Positions 24,918-33,767 are shown, counted from the stretch's first letter. The stretch is DNA of 37,914 nucleotides from Rhodospirillaceae bacterium (GCA_019752235.1 JAIEMI010000303.1:1-37914); one strand, 5' to 3'. Translations and numbers: made by a program. Notes: generated from the letters alone by a model not told the origin.

Positions 24918-26227
24918 GGCTTACCTACGTTGTTTGAAAGGTCGCGATCAGCGGCCGATGTGCCGGTCAGGCGTTCGACTTCCAAAAGAGACTCGTGAAA
25001 TGAAGCGGCGGCATCGATAGCTTGCCGCTGAAGGTCGGTGAGTTGTTGCTGCGCGGTTATCAGTTCCAGCAGCGAGAAGCGGCCGACGTTGTAGCCATCA
25101 AGCGCGAGTTTATTCGCCTCGTCGGCTTGTGGAATGGCGACCGTCAGAAGTTTTTGGATCTCCTGGCGGCTCTGTGCGAGCTGTTCGAGCGCGACAAAGA
25201 GCGTTGCCATAAGCTCCGATCGCACGGCTTGCTCTTTGTACTGCAGCCCCCCCCGAAAGCTTTGCGCTTCAGCGATGTAGGGCGCTGCTCGCGAACCACT
25301 GCCCAATGGGATTGATGCCGACAGCACAAACGCATTGCTGCGATCTGCCTGAAGACGTCGCAGGCCCGCTGACAACGTAATGTCCGGCGTCCGCTGCGAT
25401 TCCGCGAGGCGCAATCGTGCATCCTGGATACGGCGTTCTGATGCAAAGCGGATAATGTCCGGGTTACGCTCCAACAATGCTGACAGCGCTGAATAATCGC
25501 CAGTGGCCGGCAACGCGAATAGATCCGCTACAACGCGGCCTGGGTATGCGGTGTCGCCGCCCCAGAGTGATGCTAGTTGTGCCCAGTTCTGGCGGAGTGC
25601 GCTCTGCGACTGCTGATATTCGATTTCCGCCCGGTTTGCCGCGACAGCAGCATTATTACCTTCAAGGCGCGGCGAACGGGCGGCCGCTACTCGCTGGTCC
25701 ACGCCTGAGCGGGTCCTGTCGGCGAGATCGAGCCGCCGTTTTGCGAGATCAAGTTCCTCCTGCGCTGTTGCTACGCGAATGAAGCGGCGAGCGACCTCGG
25801 CCAGAAGGTCGAGACGCTCGGCCTCATTCTGCGTGAGGATCAAGCCGCGTTCGGATCGCGCGGAGTCAATGCGTCGTCCGCGCTTGCCGCCCAGCTCAAG
25901 GACTGTTCCGAGCCGCAACGTGATTTCCGAATCATCGAAGGTAGAGAGGCGATTGGTTCCGAGGATGTTCTCGGCATCCACCCCCACTTCGAAAGCCGGT
26001 CGTAGCGCGGCTTGGTCGACGCGCGCGTCCGCGGCGCTGACAGCAAAACGCTGACCGCGAAGATTTGGGTTTGCCTCAAGCACACGGCTAAACACGTCAC
26101 GCAGAGTTGTAACCGGGCGCGTATCTGCCGATGGCGGCGTCTGAGCAAAACTGTTGATGGCGAAGAGAAGAACGAAGATCCCCAATACACAGGAGGATCG
26201 ACGCCCATGGGAGTCGATAAAAGACAT
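24914..26227 (-). CDS. czcC: Outer-membrane channel subunit CzcC (TolC family)
   Basis: A 437-aa TolC-like channel of the CzcCBA complex. A signal peptide spans about residues 10-28 (CVLGIFVLLFAINSFAQ). Two OEP repeats follow, with long helices (RFAVSAADARVDQAALRPAF, and in the second half SELMATLFVALEQLAQSRQE) and the typical YNVGRFSLLELITAQQQLTD near the C-terminus. It starts at ATG 26225-26227 with no strong ribosome-binding site. It is followed with a 4-nt overlap by czcB and preceded 87 bp upstream by a small exported protein. Confidence 0.92.
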   Translation of the reverse strand: MSFIDSHGRRSSCVLGIFVLLFAINSFAQTPPSADTRPVTTLRDVFSRVLEANPNLRGQRFAVSAADARVDQAALRPAFEVGVDAENILGTNRLSTFDDSEITLRLGTVLELGGKRGRRIDSARSERGLILTQNEAERLDLLAEVARRFIRVATAQEELDLAKRRLDLADRTRSGVDQRVAAARSPRLEGNNAAVAANRAEIEYQQSQSALRQNWAQLASLWGGDTAYPGRVVADLFALPATGDYSALSALLERNPDIIRFASERRIQDARLRLAESQRTPDITLSAGLRRLQADRSNAFVLSASIPLGSGSRAAPYIAEAQSFRGGLQYKEQAVRSELMATLFVALEQLAQSRQEIQKLLTVAIPQADEANKLALDGYNVGRFSLLELITAQQQLTDLQRQAIDAAASFHESLLEVERLTGTSAADRDLSNNVGKP

Positions 26228-26314
26228 GCAAGAACCGTCTCGAAAAGAGAGGGAGACAGACCAGACCCCAAAGGCGGAATCTGGCCACGAGAGGGCTTTA
26301 AGCCCAGTTCTTGC

Positions 26315-26692
26315 TTAGATTTTCGGAGGGCGTACGGGTGGGTTCACGCCAAACTGCGTAAACCCGCGCGGCGGGGCCTGGGCGACAATGGACGCTAAAA
26401 CGTCAGGGAATGCGAATGACAGGCCAATGATGGCAGAGGCCATTCCGTGACACGGGCAAGAGCAAGTCAGTCCGCTACATGCGCCGTTGTCGCATTCGTT
26501 GGCAGATGTCGCTGTATAAGAAATGCCGGTATGGCGCAGCTCAACCGACGGGCTGGTACTGGCGAATTGTACGGAGCACGTGGCGACGTTGTCTTCCCGC
26601 TGGGGCACACTGGCGCGGGCGTCTGGGCCCGCTGCGAATTGCAGCAGGAGTCCCAAAACGACGAGCGCCATGATGCGGCCCAGGAGATTCAT
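26315..26692 (-). CDS. Small exported cysteine-rich protein leading the czc operon
   Basis: A 125-aa protein with a signal peptide (MNLLGRIMALVVLGLLLQFA, cleaved near DARAS). A mid-protein cluster ECDNGACSGLTCSCPCHG puts five Cys and one His within 18 residues, then a hydrophobic segment ASAIIGLSFAFPDVLASI. The C-terminus is Pro rich. Small exported proteins at the head of czc operons (compare CzcI) are known but divergent, so the family is not certain. The Cys/His cluster suggests metal binding or sensing. Confidence 0.6.
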   Translation of the reverse strand: MNLLGRIMALVVLGLLLQFAAGPDARASVPQREDNVATCSVQFASTSPSVELRHTGISYTATSANECDNGACSGLTCSCPCHGMASAIIGLSFAFPDVLASIVAQAPPRGFTQFGVNPPVRPPKI

Positions 26693-27012
26693 ATTTCTTA
26701 TTAAGCACCTTTACCGTTGTTTCGCAACTCTGGCTCTGCGAGGGGCAGAGTCGCAATCGCGGACTATGGAATTTGTAATCTCGCCACCACGAAAGAAACC
26801 ACACGGATCATTTTCCGGCATGTCCCTGTAAATTGAGAAAATTCTCGAGAATTTTGTCCTTGTGACCATGGCGCCCGCGCTCGGCAGGCGGTCAAGTCAT
26901 AATAAAGTGAACACCCCGATTCCGATGCGCAAAGGCCGATCTCTCCATAAAGGGAATTTTGCCTCCCCGTCTTCCGAATCCAACGGCGAGTTACACATTC
27001 CGAGGCGCCAAT
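26693..27012. other. Intergenic region upstream of the czc operon
   Basis: No convincing gene lies in these 320 bp. A 136-codon minus-strand frame covers much of it, but only its N-terminal part (the CDF remnant, listed separately) looks like real protein. The stretch should hold the czc promoter and contains a perfect 18-bp palindrome (26838-26855). Confidence 0.55.
26838..26855. promoter_or_regulatory. Perfect 18-bp palindrome upstream of the czc operon
   Basis: AAAATTCTCGAGAATTTT is fully self-complementary and lies about 146 bp upstream of the first czc-operon start codon. It may be an operator for an unidentified metal regulator. No regulator gene for czc is visible next to the operon. 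Confidence 0.4.
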
Positions 27013-27189
27013 GCCAACGACGTGCCACGCAGCCGATACACCGAGTCCGGCCATGATAGCCAGCACGGCAAGATCGGGCCCGCTGTGCTGGTTCCCCAAG
27101 ACACCGAAGGCCTTCAGAAGAACCGCGACATTGCCAATGGCGTCATTGCGTGAACACGGCCATACCGAGCGCATTTTGCTGTCGCCCTG
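27013..27189 (-). pseudogene. C-terminal remnant of a CDF cation transporter
   Basis: Read on the minus strand, codons from 27189 give QGDSKMRSVWPCSRNDAIGN, then VAVLLKAFGVLGNQHSGPDL and AVLAIMAGLGVSAAWHVV. This matches the last two helices of short CzcD-like CDF transporters, including the related AWCGARND and SWPDAIALALIL of the gene at 15462-16043. An in-frame TAG lies just upstream and the N-terminal four helices are missing. The reading frame runs on to 26764, but that part has no family resemblance. It is probably debris from a lost or recombined CDF gene beside dmeF. Confidence 0.65.
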
Positions 27190-27236
27190 CTAGACGGGAC
27201 AAACATCTTGCACGTACGGCGGAGTAAGGCGCGTCG

Positions 27237-28151
27237 TCAGACCATTTCGACGGTCAAATGCGCGATTTCATGGACCGACTTTAGCCGTTCGCGCACACCC
27301 GACGAACCGATCGATCCCTTAACGGCTATTATCGCCGCATGGGCTTGAGGCCCGATCCGCCATACATGCAAGTCAACGACGCGCGCATCGCCGGGTGTCT
27401 CGACATTCTCGAGAATTTCCTCGACGAGGTGTGGATCCGACGTATCGAGAAGAACCTTGGCCGTATCGGCCATAAGCCCCCAGGACCAGCGCGCAATAAC
27501 AACCGCGCCAACGATACCCATAATGGGGTCAAGCCAGACCCAGCCCAAATAACGACCTGATAGGAGTGCCACAATCGCTAAAACGGACGTCAGCGCATCT
27601 GCCAGAACGTGGACGTAGGCCGCGCGCAGATTGTTATCATGCCCGTGAGCATGCCCATGGTCATGATGATGGCCGTGCCCATGTCCGTGATCGCTGCCCT
27701 TCAGCAAAAGCGCGCTCACGAGATTGACGATCAAACCCAGGATCGCCACCAGTGTTGCATCGCCGAAGTTGACGGGAACGGGTTGTGCCAGACGGATGGC
27801 GGATTCAACGCCGATGCCGATGGCAATCAGAGCCAGAACGAGGGCCGACGCAAACCCGCCCAGTTCACCGACCTTCCCCGTGCCGAAGCTGTACCGCGGA
27901 TCGAACCGATGACGCTTCGCAAAGCCATAGGCAAAGGCCGCTACGCTGAGAGCGCCGGCATGCGTCGCCATATGAAACCCGTCGGCGAGAAGCGCCATGG
28001 AGCCGGTGGCGTATCCGGCAACTATCTCACCAACCATCATAATGGCCGTTAGGACAACTACCCACCGCGTGCGTTGCGCGTTGGCGTCATGCCCTACCCC
28101 GAGGTAGTCGTGCAAATGAGCCGGCTCAGCCAGTTCCCGAAATACACTCAT
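27237..28151 (-). CDS. dmeF: CDF-family Co(II)/Ni(II) efflux transporter DmeF
   Basis: A 304-aa inner-membrane divalent cation/proton antiporter with six helices and a cytosolic C-terminal ferredoxin-like domain. The TM2 site is ADGFHMATHAGAL, the DmeF-type variant of the usual HxxxD. A His-rich loop between TM4 and TM5 (HGHGHGHHHDHGHAHGH) precedes a TM5 site HVLADALTS. The C-terminal domain has VVDLHVWRIGPQAHAAIIAV. The gene starts 6 bp after dmeR, the same dmeR-dmeF operon as in Rhizobium leguminosarum, where it gives Co and Ni tolerance. Confidence 0.92.
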   Translation of the reverse strand: MSVFRELAEPAHLHDYLGVGHDANAQRTRWVVVLTAIMMVGEIVAGYATGSMALLADGFHMATHAGALSVAAFAYGFAKRHRFDPRYSFGTGKVGELGGFASALVLALIAIGIGVESAIRLAQPVPVNFGDATLVAILGLIVNLVSALLLKGSDHGHGHGHHHDHGHAHGHDNNLRAAYVHVLADALTSVLAIVALLSGRYLGWVWLDPIMGIVGAVVIARWSWGLMADTAKVLLDTSDPHLVEEILENVETPGDARVVDLHVWRIGPQAHAAIIAVKGSIGSSGVRERLKSVHEIAHLTVEMV

Positions 28152-28157
28152 CGTTTG

Positions 28158-28433
28158 TTACCTATTGTGACGGCGTAAAAGCGTCTGAAGTTCTTCCGCC
28201 GCGTCGGCGCGTTCGCGGTCGGAGAGGCCTGGAGCCGCCACATGGTTGACAAGATGGTCGTCGACCAATTTACCCATCAGACCGTTCACCGCGCCGCGTA
28301 CGCCTGCGACGAGATGAAGGGTTTCGCTGCAACCGGCATCAGCCTGGACGGCCCGTTCGATCGCCGCGATCTGTCCAGCAAGGCGACGGACCCGGGCGAG
28401 GAGTTGATCTTTATTGTCTTTCAGATGGGCCAT
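28158..28433 (-). CDS. dmeR: DmeR, RcnR-type Co/Ni-sensing repressor
   Basis: A 91-aa all-helical repressor of the CsoR/RcnR family that should release DNA on binding Ni(II) or Co(II). The metal ligands follow the RcnR pattern exactly: H3, C35, H60 and H64 (MAHL, AGCSE, DDHLVNH). CsoR would have Cys in the last place, so this is a Ni/Co rather than a Cu(I) sensor. It starts at ATG 28431-28433, directly next to its presumed operator. It is the first gene of dmeR-dmeF. Confidence 0.9.
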   Translation of the reverse strand: MAHLKDNKDQLLARVRRLAGQIAAIERAVQADAGCSETLHLVAGVRGAVNGLMGKLVDDHLVNHVAAPGLSDRERADAAEELQTLLRRHNR

Positions 28434-28435
28434 AA

Positions 28436-28452
28436 ATAGGGGGGTACCCTAT
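28436..28452. promoter_or_regulatory. Probable DmeR operator
   Basis: ATAGGG (28436-28441) and CCCTAT (28447-28452) form an inverted repeat with a G-tract between. A G/C tract with AT-rich inverted ends is the RcnR/DmeR site type. It ends 2 bp before the dmeR ATG, so repression should be by blocking transcription start or early elongation. Confidence 0.7.
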
Positions 28453-28707
28453 ATTCAGGCGGCCGGCAATAGCGACCTCTGCTCTACGACCATCAGGGAA
28501 GTCGTTGGGCGGATGAAATTATTACCAAGCTTCTGCGCGAAGAGCGGCGTTTACCGGGCCTGAACCGTCCGCGCAGGAGCCTTTCACGCGACTCTGCCGT
28601 TGTATTTGGCTAGCGCCTTCATAAAACTCGCGCGAGATGGAATGTTCAGTCTGCTCGCTATCCAGGCGGTAGCTGGTGCGACCCCATTGTCGAGTTTCCG
28701 GCCGGAA

Positions 28708-28983
28708 TCAGCGGCTTGTTCGACTCAGAACATCGACGAGTTCGGCGATCTTGCGTTTTTGATCGGCGGCATTGCCCGAGTCCACGGCATGCTGAACGCA
28801 GTGGCCAACGTGATCGCGCAGGACCTCTTCCTCGACGCGGCGCAGGGCAGCCCTTACGGCGGCGATCTGCGTCACAATGTCGATGCAATACCGGTCCGCT
28901 TCGACCATGCGGGATAGGCCGCGGACCTGGCCCTCAATCCGGTTGAGGCGTTTAAGACAGGATGACTGTGTGTTTTTCTGCAT
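28708..28983 (-). CDS. csoR: CsoR-family Cu(I)-sensing repressor
   Basis: A 91-aa helical repressor. The N-terminus [20 protein letters not shown] carries the RxxxIEGQxRG DNA-contact motif. Cu(I) ligands are C33, H58 and C62 (YCIDIV, DHVGHC), with the CsoR spacing (25 and 4 residues). I start at ATG 28981-28983; the frame is open further upstream, but that would run through both operator boxes and lacks family similarity. It is divergent from the Cu(I) ATPase, across two CsoR boxes. Confidence 0.9.
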   Translation of the reverse strand: MQKNTQSSCLKRLNRIEGQVRGLSRMVEADRYCIDIVTQIAAVRAALRRVEEEVLRDHVGHCVQHAVDSGNAADQKRKIAELVDVLSRTSR

Positions 28984-28992
28984 GCTTGACAC

Positions 28993-29009
28993 ATACCCCA
29001 TGGGGGTAT
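28993..29009. promoter_or_regulatory. CsoR operator box 1
   Basis: ATACCCCATGGGGGTAT has arms ATACCCC and GGGGTAT around a 3-bp centre, the classic CsoR type. It lies 10 bp upstream of csoR, giving autorepression. Confidence 0.85.
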
Positions 29010-29026
29010 ATTTGGCAAGGGATGAC

Positions 29027-29043
29027 ATACCCCATAGGGGTAT
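29027..29043. promoter_or_regulatory. CsoR operator box 2
   Basis: ATACCCCATAGGGGTAT has the same arms as box 1, with its centre 34 bp away. It ends 17 bp before the Cu(I) ATPase start codon. Two boxes suggest separate or cooperative repression of the divergent promoters. Confidence 0.85.
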
Positions 29044-29060
29044 ATGAAAGGACGCCGACA

Positions 29061-31466
29061 ATGACCCAGCCTCATTCTCACGCCGACCACGAGCATCATC
29101 ACCCTAAGACCGTAAGCGCGCCGGCAGCAGGCGCATGCTGTGCGCATCACTTCAAGTCCAGCGGCGCCACCAACACGGTGAAAGATCTGGTATGCGGGAT
29201 GGACGTGGACCCGGCCACGGCAAAGCACCACGCCGATCACGCGGGCAAGACTTATTATTTTTGCTCCGCCGGCTGCAGGACAAAGTTTCTCGCCGAGCCA
29301 TCCAAGTATCTCAACAAGACAACGCCCCCGCCGCCCGCCGATGTAGGCGCAATCTATACCTGCCCCATGCATCCCGAAATCCGCCAGGTGGGACCAGGAT
29401 CGTGCCCGATTTGCGGAATGGCATTGGAGCCCGTGGCCGTCAGCGCCGAAAGCGGTCCGAACCCGGAACTCCGGGATATGACACGGCGGTTCTGGATCGG
29501 CCTTGCGCTTGCGTTGCCGGTTGTCGCTCTTGAGATGGGCGCTCACCTCGTGGACCTGCACCACATTATTTCCGCGCAGCTATCAACGTGGTTGCAATTT
29601 GCTCTAGCAACTCCGGTTGTTCTTTGGGCCGGCTGGCCATTTTTTGTGCGGGGATGGCAGTCCATTGTCACACGCAAGCTCAACATGTTCACACTGATCG
29701 CCATGGGCACCAGCGTTGCATGGCTTTACAGCGTGGTCGCCACGTTCCTACCTGACACCTTCCCCGCAGAATTCCGTTCCGCCGAGGGAACCGTCGCCGT
29801 CTACTTCGAGGCGGCCGCGGTCATTACCGTTCTCGTTCTTTTGGGCCAGGTGTTGGAGTTGCGGGCTCGTGAACAGACCTCCGGCGCGATTAAGGCGCTT
29901 CTGAATCTCGCACCGAAGGTCGCACGCCGGATCATATCGGACGGCGCGGAGGAAGAAGTCGCGCTAGATGATGTGCAGATTGGCGATCGGCTGCGCGTGC
30001 GACCGGGTGACAAGGTTCCGGTCGATGGAAAAGTCGTGGAAGGCCGTTCCGCCGTTGATGAAAGCATGGTGACGGGCGAGTCCATGCCAGTAACCAAGGA
30101 GATCGGCGCCCCGGTGATCGGCGGGACGATCAACCAATCGGGCGCGCTCGTCATTACCGCCGAAAAGGTCGGGCACGAGACGATGCTCGCACGCATCGTG
30201 CAAATGGTGGCGGACGCCCAACGAAGCCGCGCGCCCATTCAGCGTTTGGCCGATCAGGTTTCATCTTGGTTCGTGCCGCTGGTGATCAGCGTTGCAGTTG
30301 CCGCATTCGCCGCCTGGATGACGTTTGGCCCCGAGCCGCGTTTCACCTTTGCGCTGGTCGCGGCCGTGGCGGTTCTCATCATTGCCTGCCCGTGCGCTCT
30401 CGGCCTTGCCACACCAATGTCGATCATGGTTGGCGTGGGCCGCGGTGCGCAACACGGTGTCTTGATTAAGAATGCTGAGGCGCTGGAGCGCATGGAAAAG
30501 GTCGATACGCTGGTTGTCGATAAGACCGGCACACTGACGGAAGGCAGGCCCAGCGTCACGGCCATAGTCACGGCCGGTGGCTGGTCCGAAGACGACCTCT
30601 TGCGACTGGCGGCCGGAGTCGAGCGCGCCAGCGAACATCCGCTCGCGCTGGCGGTGGTCTCGTCAGCCAAAGCACGCGGCATCGCCATCCCGACAGTCGC
30701 AGAGTTCGATTCGCCGACCGGAAAGGGCGCCCTCGGCATTGTCGAAGGCAAGCGCGTCATCATTGGACAAGAGGCGTTTCTAGCAAGCGCCGGTATCGAT
30801 GTCGGGACGTTGCGCGAACGCGCCGACGCTTTGCGTGCCGACGGTGCTACGGCGATTTACGTCGGCGTCGAAGGTCGGGCAGCCGGCGTGATCGCGATTG
30901 CCGATCCGATCAAGGCAACCACGCCAGCGGCGGTGAACGCGCTCATCGCTCAAGGCTTGCATATTGTTATGCTGACGGGAGACCACCGTACGACCGCCGA
31001 AGCGGTGGCCCGCCGCTTGGGAATCAAGGAGGTCGAGGCGCAGGTGCTTCCTGACCAGAAGAGTGCCGTTGTGCAGCGCCTGAAAGCTCAAGGCCGCACG
31101 GTGGCGATGGCAGGCGACGGCGTCAATGACGCCCCCGCGCTGGCGGCGGCCGATGTCGGGATTGCTATGGGGACCGGCACGGATGTGGCGATGGAAAGCG
31201 CGGGCGTAACTCTGGTGAAGGGTGATCTGACCGGAATCATACGCGCACGCCGGCTTTCTCAGGCAACCATGCGCAATATCCGACAGAACCTGCTTTTCGC
31301 GTTCATGTACAACGCCGCCGGTGTGCCCATCGCCGCCGGTGTCTTGTATCCCTTTTTCGGGATTTTGCTGTCGCCGATCATCGCAGCCGCGGCAATGGCC
31401 TTGTCCTCGTTCAGTGTGATTGCAAACTCATTGCGACTGCGGATCGTGAACTTGGAAGAGGTATAG
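29061..31466 (+). CDS. copA: Cu(I)-exporting P1B-1 ATPase with YHS and heavy-metal-binding domains
   Basis: An 801-aa inner-membrane Cu(I)/Ag(I) exporter. The N-terminus is His-rich ([11 protein letters not shown]). A YHS domain follows (about 40-85; [20 protein letters not shown], then TYYFCSAGC), then a heavy-metal-binding domain (about 98-125; [20 protein letters not shown]). It has no classical CxxC HMA domain. Core motifs are [20 protein letters not shown] (the CPC copper site), [17 protein letters not shown] and [12 protein letters not shown]. The last helix has [16 protein letters not shown], typical of Cu ATPases. I start at ATG 29061 with AAGGA upstream, after the operators. Confidence 0.94.
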   Translation: MTQPHSHADHEHHHPKTVSAPAAGACCAHHFKSSGATNTVKDLVCGMDVDPATAKHHADHAGKTYYFCSAGCRTKFLAEPSKYLNKTTPPPPADVGAIYTCPMHPEIRQVGPGSCPICGMALEPVAVSAESGPNPELRDMTRRFWIGLALALPVVALEMGAHLVDLHHIISAQLSTWLQFALATPVVLWAGWPFFVRGWQSIVTRKLNMFTLIAMGTSVAWLYSVVATFLPDTFPAEFRSAEGTVAVYFEAAAVITVLVLLGQVLELRAREQTSGAIKALLNLAPKVARRIISDGAEEEVALDDVQIGDRLRVRPGDKVPVDGKVVEGRSAVDESMVTGESMPVTKEIGAPVIGGTINQSGALVITAEKVGHETMLARIVQMVADAQRSRAPIQRLADQVSSWFVPLVISVAVAAFAAWMTFGPEPRFTFALVAAVAVLIIACPCALGLATPMSIMVGVGRGAQHGVLIKNAEALERMEKVDTLVVDKTGTLTEGRPSVTAIVTAGGWSEDDLLRLAAGVERASEHPLALAVVSSAKARGIAIPTVAEFDSPTGKGALGIVEGKRVIIGQEAFLASAGIDVGTLRERADALRADGATAIYVGVEGRAAGVIAIADPIKATTPAAVNALIAQGLHIVMLTGDHRTTAEAVARRLGIKEVEAQVLPDQKSAVVQRLKAQGRTVAMAGDGVNDAPALAAADVGIAMGTGTDVAMESAGVTLVKGDLTGIIRARRLSQATMRNIRQNLLFAFMYNAAGVPIAAGVLYPFFGILLSPIIAAAAMALSSFSVIANSLRLRIVNLEEV

Positions 31467-31472
31467 ATGGAG

Positions 31473-31499
31473 TGGCGCCGCCCGGTAGGTGCGGCGCCA
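31473..31499. terminator. Hairpin between convergent genes
   Basis: TGGCGCCGC (31473-31481) pairs with GCGGCGCCA (31491-31499), a 9-bp GC-rich stem, between the 3' ends of the ATPase and the DUF305 gene. No T run follows. Confidence 0.45.
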
Positions 31500-31512
31500 G
31501 GATCCCTGGATA

Positions 31513-31872
31513 CTATTTGTGTGTATCTAGCCAACGCTTCATGTCAGCGATTTCCTTTTCCTGCTTCGGAATGCCTTCCTGCGCCATCTTCTTCAGCTCC
31601 GCGTCCTTGCCGTGCTGGATGACGATCTTTGCCATGTCTATCGCGCCCTGATGGTGCGGGATCATCATCATCACGAAGTCTTTGTCCGGGTCTCCCGTCA
31701 TCCCCTTCATCATATCCCGATCCATTTTCATCATGGCGTCGTGGTACGCCTTGCCCGCGGGCGTATCGGACATCTTGTCCGCAGCTTGAGCGTGTACAGC
31801 TACGGCACCAATACCGACGGCGGCGCTCACCAGACAGAAACGCATCAGGCGGCCAAAATTTCGATTGAGCAT
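31513..31872 (-). CDS. DUF305 family periplasmic protein
   Basis: A 119-aa exported protein of the ferritin-like DUF305 family, common in copper and silver resistance loci; exact function unknown. Signal peptide: MRFCLVSAAVGIGAVAVHAQ. The signature VMMMIPHHQGAIDMAKIVI carries the conserved HH pair, and DRDMMKGMTGDPDKD is Met/Asp rich. AAGGAGG lies 7 nt before the ATG. It lies 92 bp after copD, with an inverted repeat between (31941-31962), so it may be in the same operon or have its own promoter. Confidence 0.9.
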   Translation of the reverse strand: MLNRNFGRLMRFCLVSAAVGIGAVAVHAQAADKMSDTPAGKAYHDAMMKMDRDMMKGMTGDPDKDFVMMMIPHHQGAIDMAKIVIQHGKDAELKKMAQEGIPKQEKEIADMKRWLDTHK

Positions 31873-31940
31873 GGTAGTCCTCCTTGTGGTGGGGAAAGGC
31901 TCTCGCCCAATGCGAGCGGCCTGTGCTCCACAGTAACAAC

Positions 31941-31962
31941 GGAACGGGTGTGCAGACGTTCC
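31941..31962. promoter_or_regulatory. Inverted repeat between copD and the DUF305 gene
   Basis: GGAACG (31941-31946) and CGTTCC (31957-31962) are separated by 10 bp. It may be an operator or a processing hairpin in the copper operon transcript. No known consensus fits. Confidence 0.3.
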
Positions 31963-31964
31963 GG

Positions 31965-32873
31965 CTAAGGATGGCTGTGACCCGCATCAGCAGGAGCGCC
32001 GTGATCTAAAGCACGCGGCGGCTCAGTCAGCGTGAGCGAGACAGCCGCACCTAATACCAGGACAAGGACGAAAAATTCCACGCGGATGATCTGACGCAAG
32101 TGCGTTGCTGCATCCTGGCCAGACGTGATCCGAGGCGTGAGGACGAGTTTATTGTAGGCCGCGAGGGCAAGCAGTAACGCAAAGAGCGCGATCTTGGCTA
32201 TGAGACGGAAACCATAGGAGGTCGTGATCAGGGCCACCGGTACGTCGAGTTGTATCCAACTGATAATCAGGCCGCTTGCCACGATGGCCGACACAAACCA
32301 GACCGCGCGCTGCGAGAACGCGACAATGAGGGCACTCGCAGTGTGGGGGTCGTGGTCACGCGTGGCACGGTAAAGGGGGAATAGCGCCCCAATCCAATAC
32401 GCTGCGCCCGTCAAGTGGACGGCGACCGCTGGGGCCGTAAGCCAGACAGGAACGGCAGTCGCCGCGTGTCCGGTGACCAAAAAGCTGAGGATGCCCCCGG
32501 CCGCTCCAGCGGCGAGCAAAGCGCGTTGATTCCAATTAAATCCAAGCCATAAGATCAGCATCGCCGGCACGCCGAGCGCTGCGCTGTGTCCGAGCGACGT
32601 GCTTGCGCCCATTTCCCATGTGCTGCCGGTGATTAGTGTATCCGCGCCGCCGGTCATGATTTCGGCGCCCCCCAACCCCAGCGCGGCAACGTAGAAAAAA
32701 ACCGTCGCCAACGCGGCAACGCGTCCCAATGTGTGCGCTGATTGGGAGGCGCGTTCCGGCGCCGGAGTGATCAAAAGAAAGAGCGCGGACCCGGCGCCGA
32801 TCAACATGGACGCATAGAGCGCCCACCTGTTGAAGCCCGCCAGGATCGTCCATGTCGAGGAATCAGCGTCCAT
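31965..32873 (-). CDS. copD: Copper resistance membrane protein CopD
   Basis: A 302-aa inner-membrane protein with about eight helices, of the CopD/PcoD family. It works with CopC in copper uptake or delivery across the inner membrane. Family features include the His pairs in GHSAALGVPAMLILW and VTGHAATAVPVWLTAPAVAV, followed by HLTGAAYWIGALFPLYRA, and the C-terminal His segment DHGAPADAGHSHP. GGAG lies 7 nt before ATG 32871-32873. It lies 25 bp after the DUF1775 gene in the cusF-copC-DUF1775-copD operon. Confidence 0.9.
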   Translation of the reverse strand: MDADSSTWTILAGFNRWALYASMLIGAGSALFLLITPAPERASQSAHTLGRVAALATVFFYVAALGLGGAEIMTGGADTLITGSTWEMGASTSLGHSAALGVPAMLILWLGFNWNQRALLAAGAAGGILSFLVTGHAATAVPVWLTAPAVAVHLTGAAYWIGALFPLYRATRDHDPHTASALIVAFSQRAVWFVSAIVASGLIISWIQLDVPVALITTSYGFRLIAKIALFALLLALAAYNKLVLTPRITSGQDAATHLRQIIRVEFFVLVLVLGAAVSLTLTEPPRALDHGAPADAGHSHP

Positions 32874-32898
32874 GGACGGCTCCGTAGCGAGGGAATTT

Positions 32899-33354
32899 CT
32901 ACTGAGCTGCTTTTAGCGTGGTCACGGGACCAGGACGTTTGCCGCCTTTTGGTTCAACCCAATCGGCCCGTGTTCCGTCGGCGTAAAACTGATGGGCCTT
33001 CCAGGCAATCTCGGCGCCAGAGGCGGGGTTTTGCGCGACGAAATTCAGCTCGCCGCGCTCGCCGGCCGGAATGGATGTTTTCCAAACAATGGCGGTCACT
33101 CGGTCGCCGGCCTTTTTGAGTTCGTATATGTCGGATGCGCCCGCTACCGAAACGATGGTGACGCCTGCGGGTATCTCAAGTTCTACTGAGGTCGTGGCTG
33201 AGTCGCCTTCGGACGGAACGCGAACAGTATAAGTCGTCGTGCCCCCCGGTGGGGCCTCCGCCGGACGTAGGGTGACGTGGGCATAGGCAAACGGCAGGTA
33301 AGCAAAGGACGCTGCAACGAATGCAGCGCAGGCAAAGACGACAGAGCGGCGCAT
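32899..33354 (-). CDS. YcnI-like (DUF1775) periplasmic copper-binding protein
   Basis: A 151-aa exported protein. A signal peptide (MRRSVVFACAAFVAASFAYL, cleaved at AYA) exposes a mature N-terminal HVTLRPAEAPPGG; that His is the copper ligand in YcnI. Other family landmarks are the strand TTYTVRVPSEGDSATTSVEL and FVAQNPASGAEIAWKAHQFY. The family is thought to be a Cu(II) chaperone working with CopC and CopD. I start at ATG 33352-33354 (GGAGG upstream); a longer in-frame N-terminus only overlaps copC in another frame. Confidence 0.9.
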   Translation of the reverse strand: MRRSVVFACAAFVAASFAYLPFAYAHVTLRPAEAPPGGTTTYTVRVPSEGDSATTSVELEIPAGVTIVSVAGASDIYELKKAGDRVTAIVWKTSIPAGERGELNFVAQNPASGAEIAWKAHQFYADGTRADWVEPKGGKRPGPVTTLKAAQ

Positions 33355-33391
33355 AGGTCCTCCACGGATTGTGCGGTGAAGCAAATGAGAA

Positions 33392-33763
33392 TTACTTGGC
33401 GTTGGGCGCCGACACCACGAAGGAAATGGATTCATTGATGGGGTGACTATCCGGGCCGACCACGCGGCAGCCCAGCGTATAGCGGCCACTCGCGAGTGCC
33501 TTTTCGATGGGAATGTGCAGCACCATGCCGTCGGCATGCGGCTTGCCCAGGCTGGATACTTCCTTGCCATCCAGTGTCAGCTTGCACATGGCCGGCTTTA
33601 CACTTTCGTTGAATGTGAACGTGATTTCCTTTGCCGATGCCATCAACACGCCGTCGGCGCTGGGGTCTGACTTGACCAGCTCCGCATGGGCGAACGCCGC
33701 CGTGGGCAATGCGCACACAGCCGCAATGGCTGCTGCCGCGACATATGATATTACCTTGGTCAT
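33392..33763 (-). CDS. copC: Periplasmic copper chaperone CopC
   Basis: A 123-aa protein. A signal peptide (VISYVAAAAIAAVCALPTAA, cleaved at AFA) exposes HAELVKSDPSADGVL, whose N-terminal His is the Cu(II) ligand. The other Cu(II) ligands are in the C-terminal GPDSHPINESISF (Asp and His). There is no long Met-rich Cu(I) loop, so this looks like a Cu(II)-only CopC. Its ATG is 4 bp after the cusF-like stop, so translation is probably coupled. Confidence 0.92.
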   Translation of the reverse strand: MTKVISYVAAAAIAAVCALPTAAFAHAELVKSDPSADGVLMASAKEITFTFNESVKPAMCKLTLDGKEVSSLGKPHADGMVLHIPIEKALASGRYTLGCRVVGPDSHPINESISFVVSAPNAK

Positions 33764-33767
33764 GGTG

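Noticed and set aside
27408-27419. ATTCTCGAGAAT, identical to the core of the czc upstream palindrome
   Set aside because: It lies inside dmeF, where it encodes EILEN in a conserved C-terminal segment; coincidence is the simpler explanation.
28467-28610. Short plus-strand open frame between dmeR and csoR
   Set aside because: It reads LYDHQGSRWADEIITKLL without a start codon or ribosome-binding site; perhaps a gene remnant, but no family could be named.
32887-32915. GCGAGGG plus 13 bp plus CTGCTTTTA, similar to the ECF promoter motif
   Set aside because: It lacks the GCGTA half, points antisense into the copper operon, and partly consists of the DUF1775 3' coding end.
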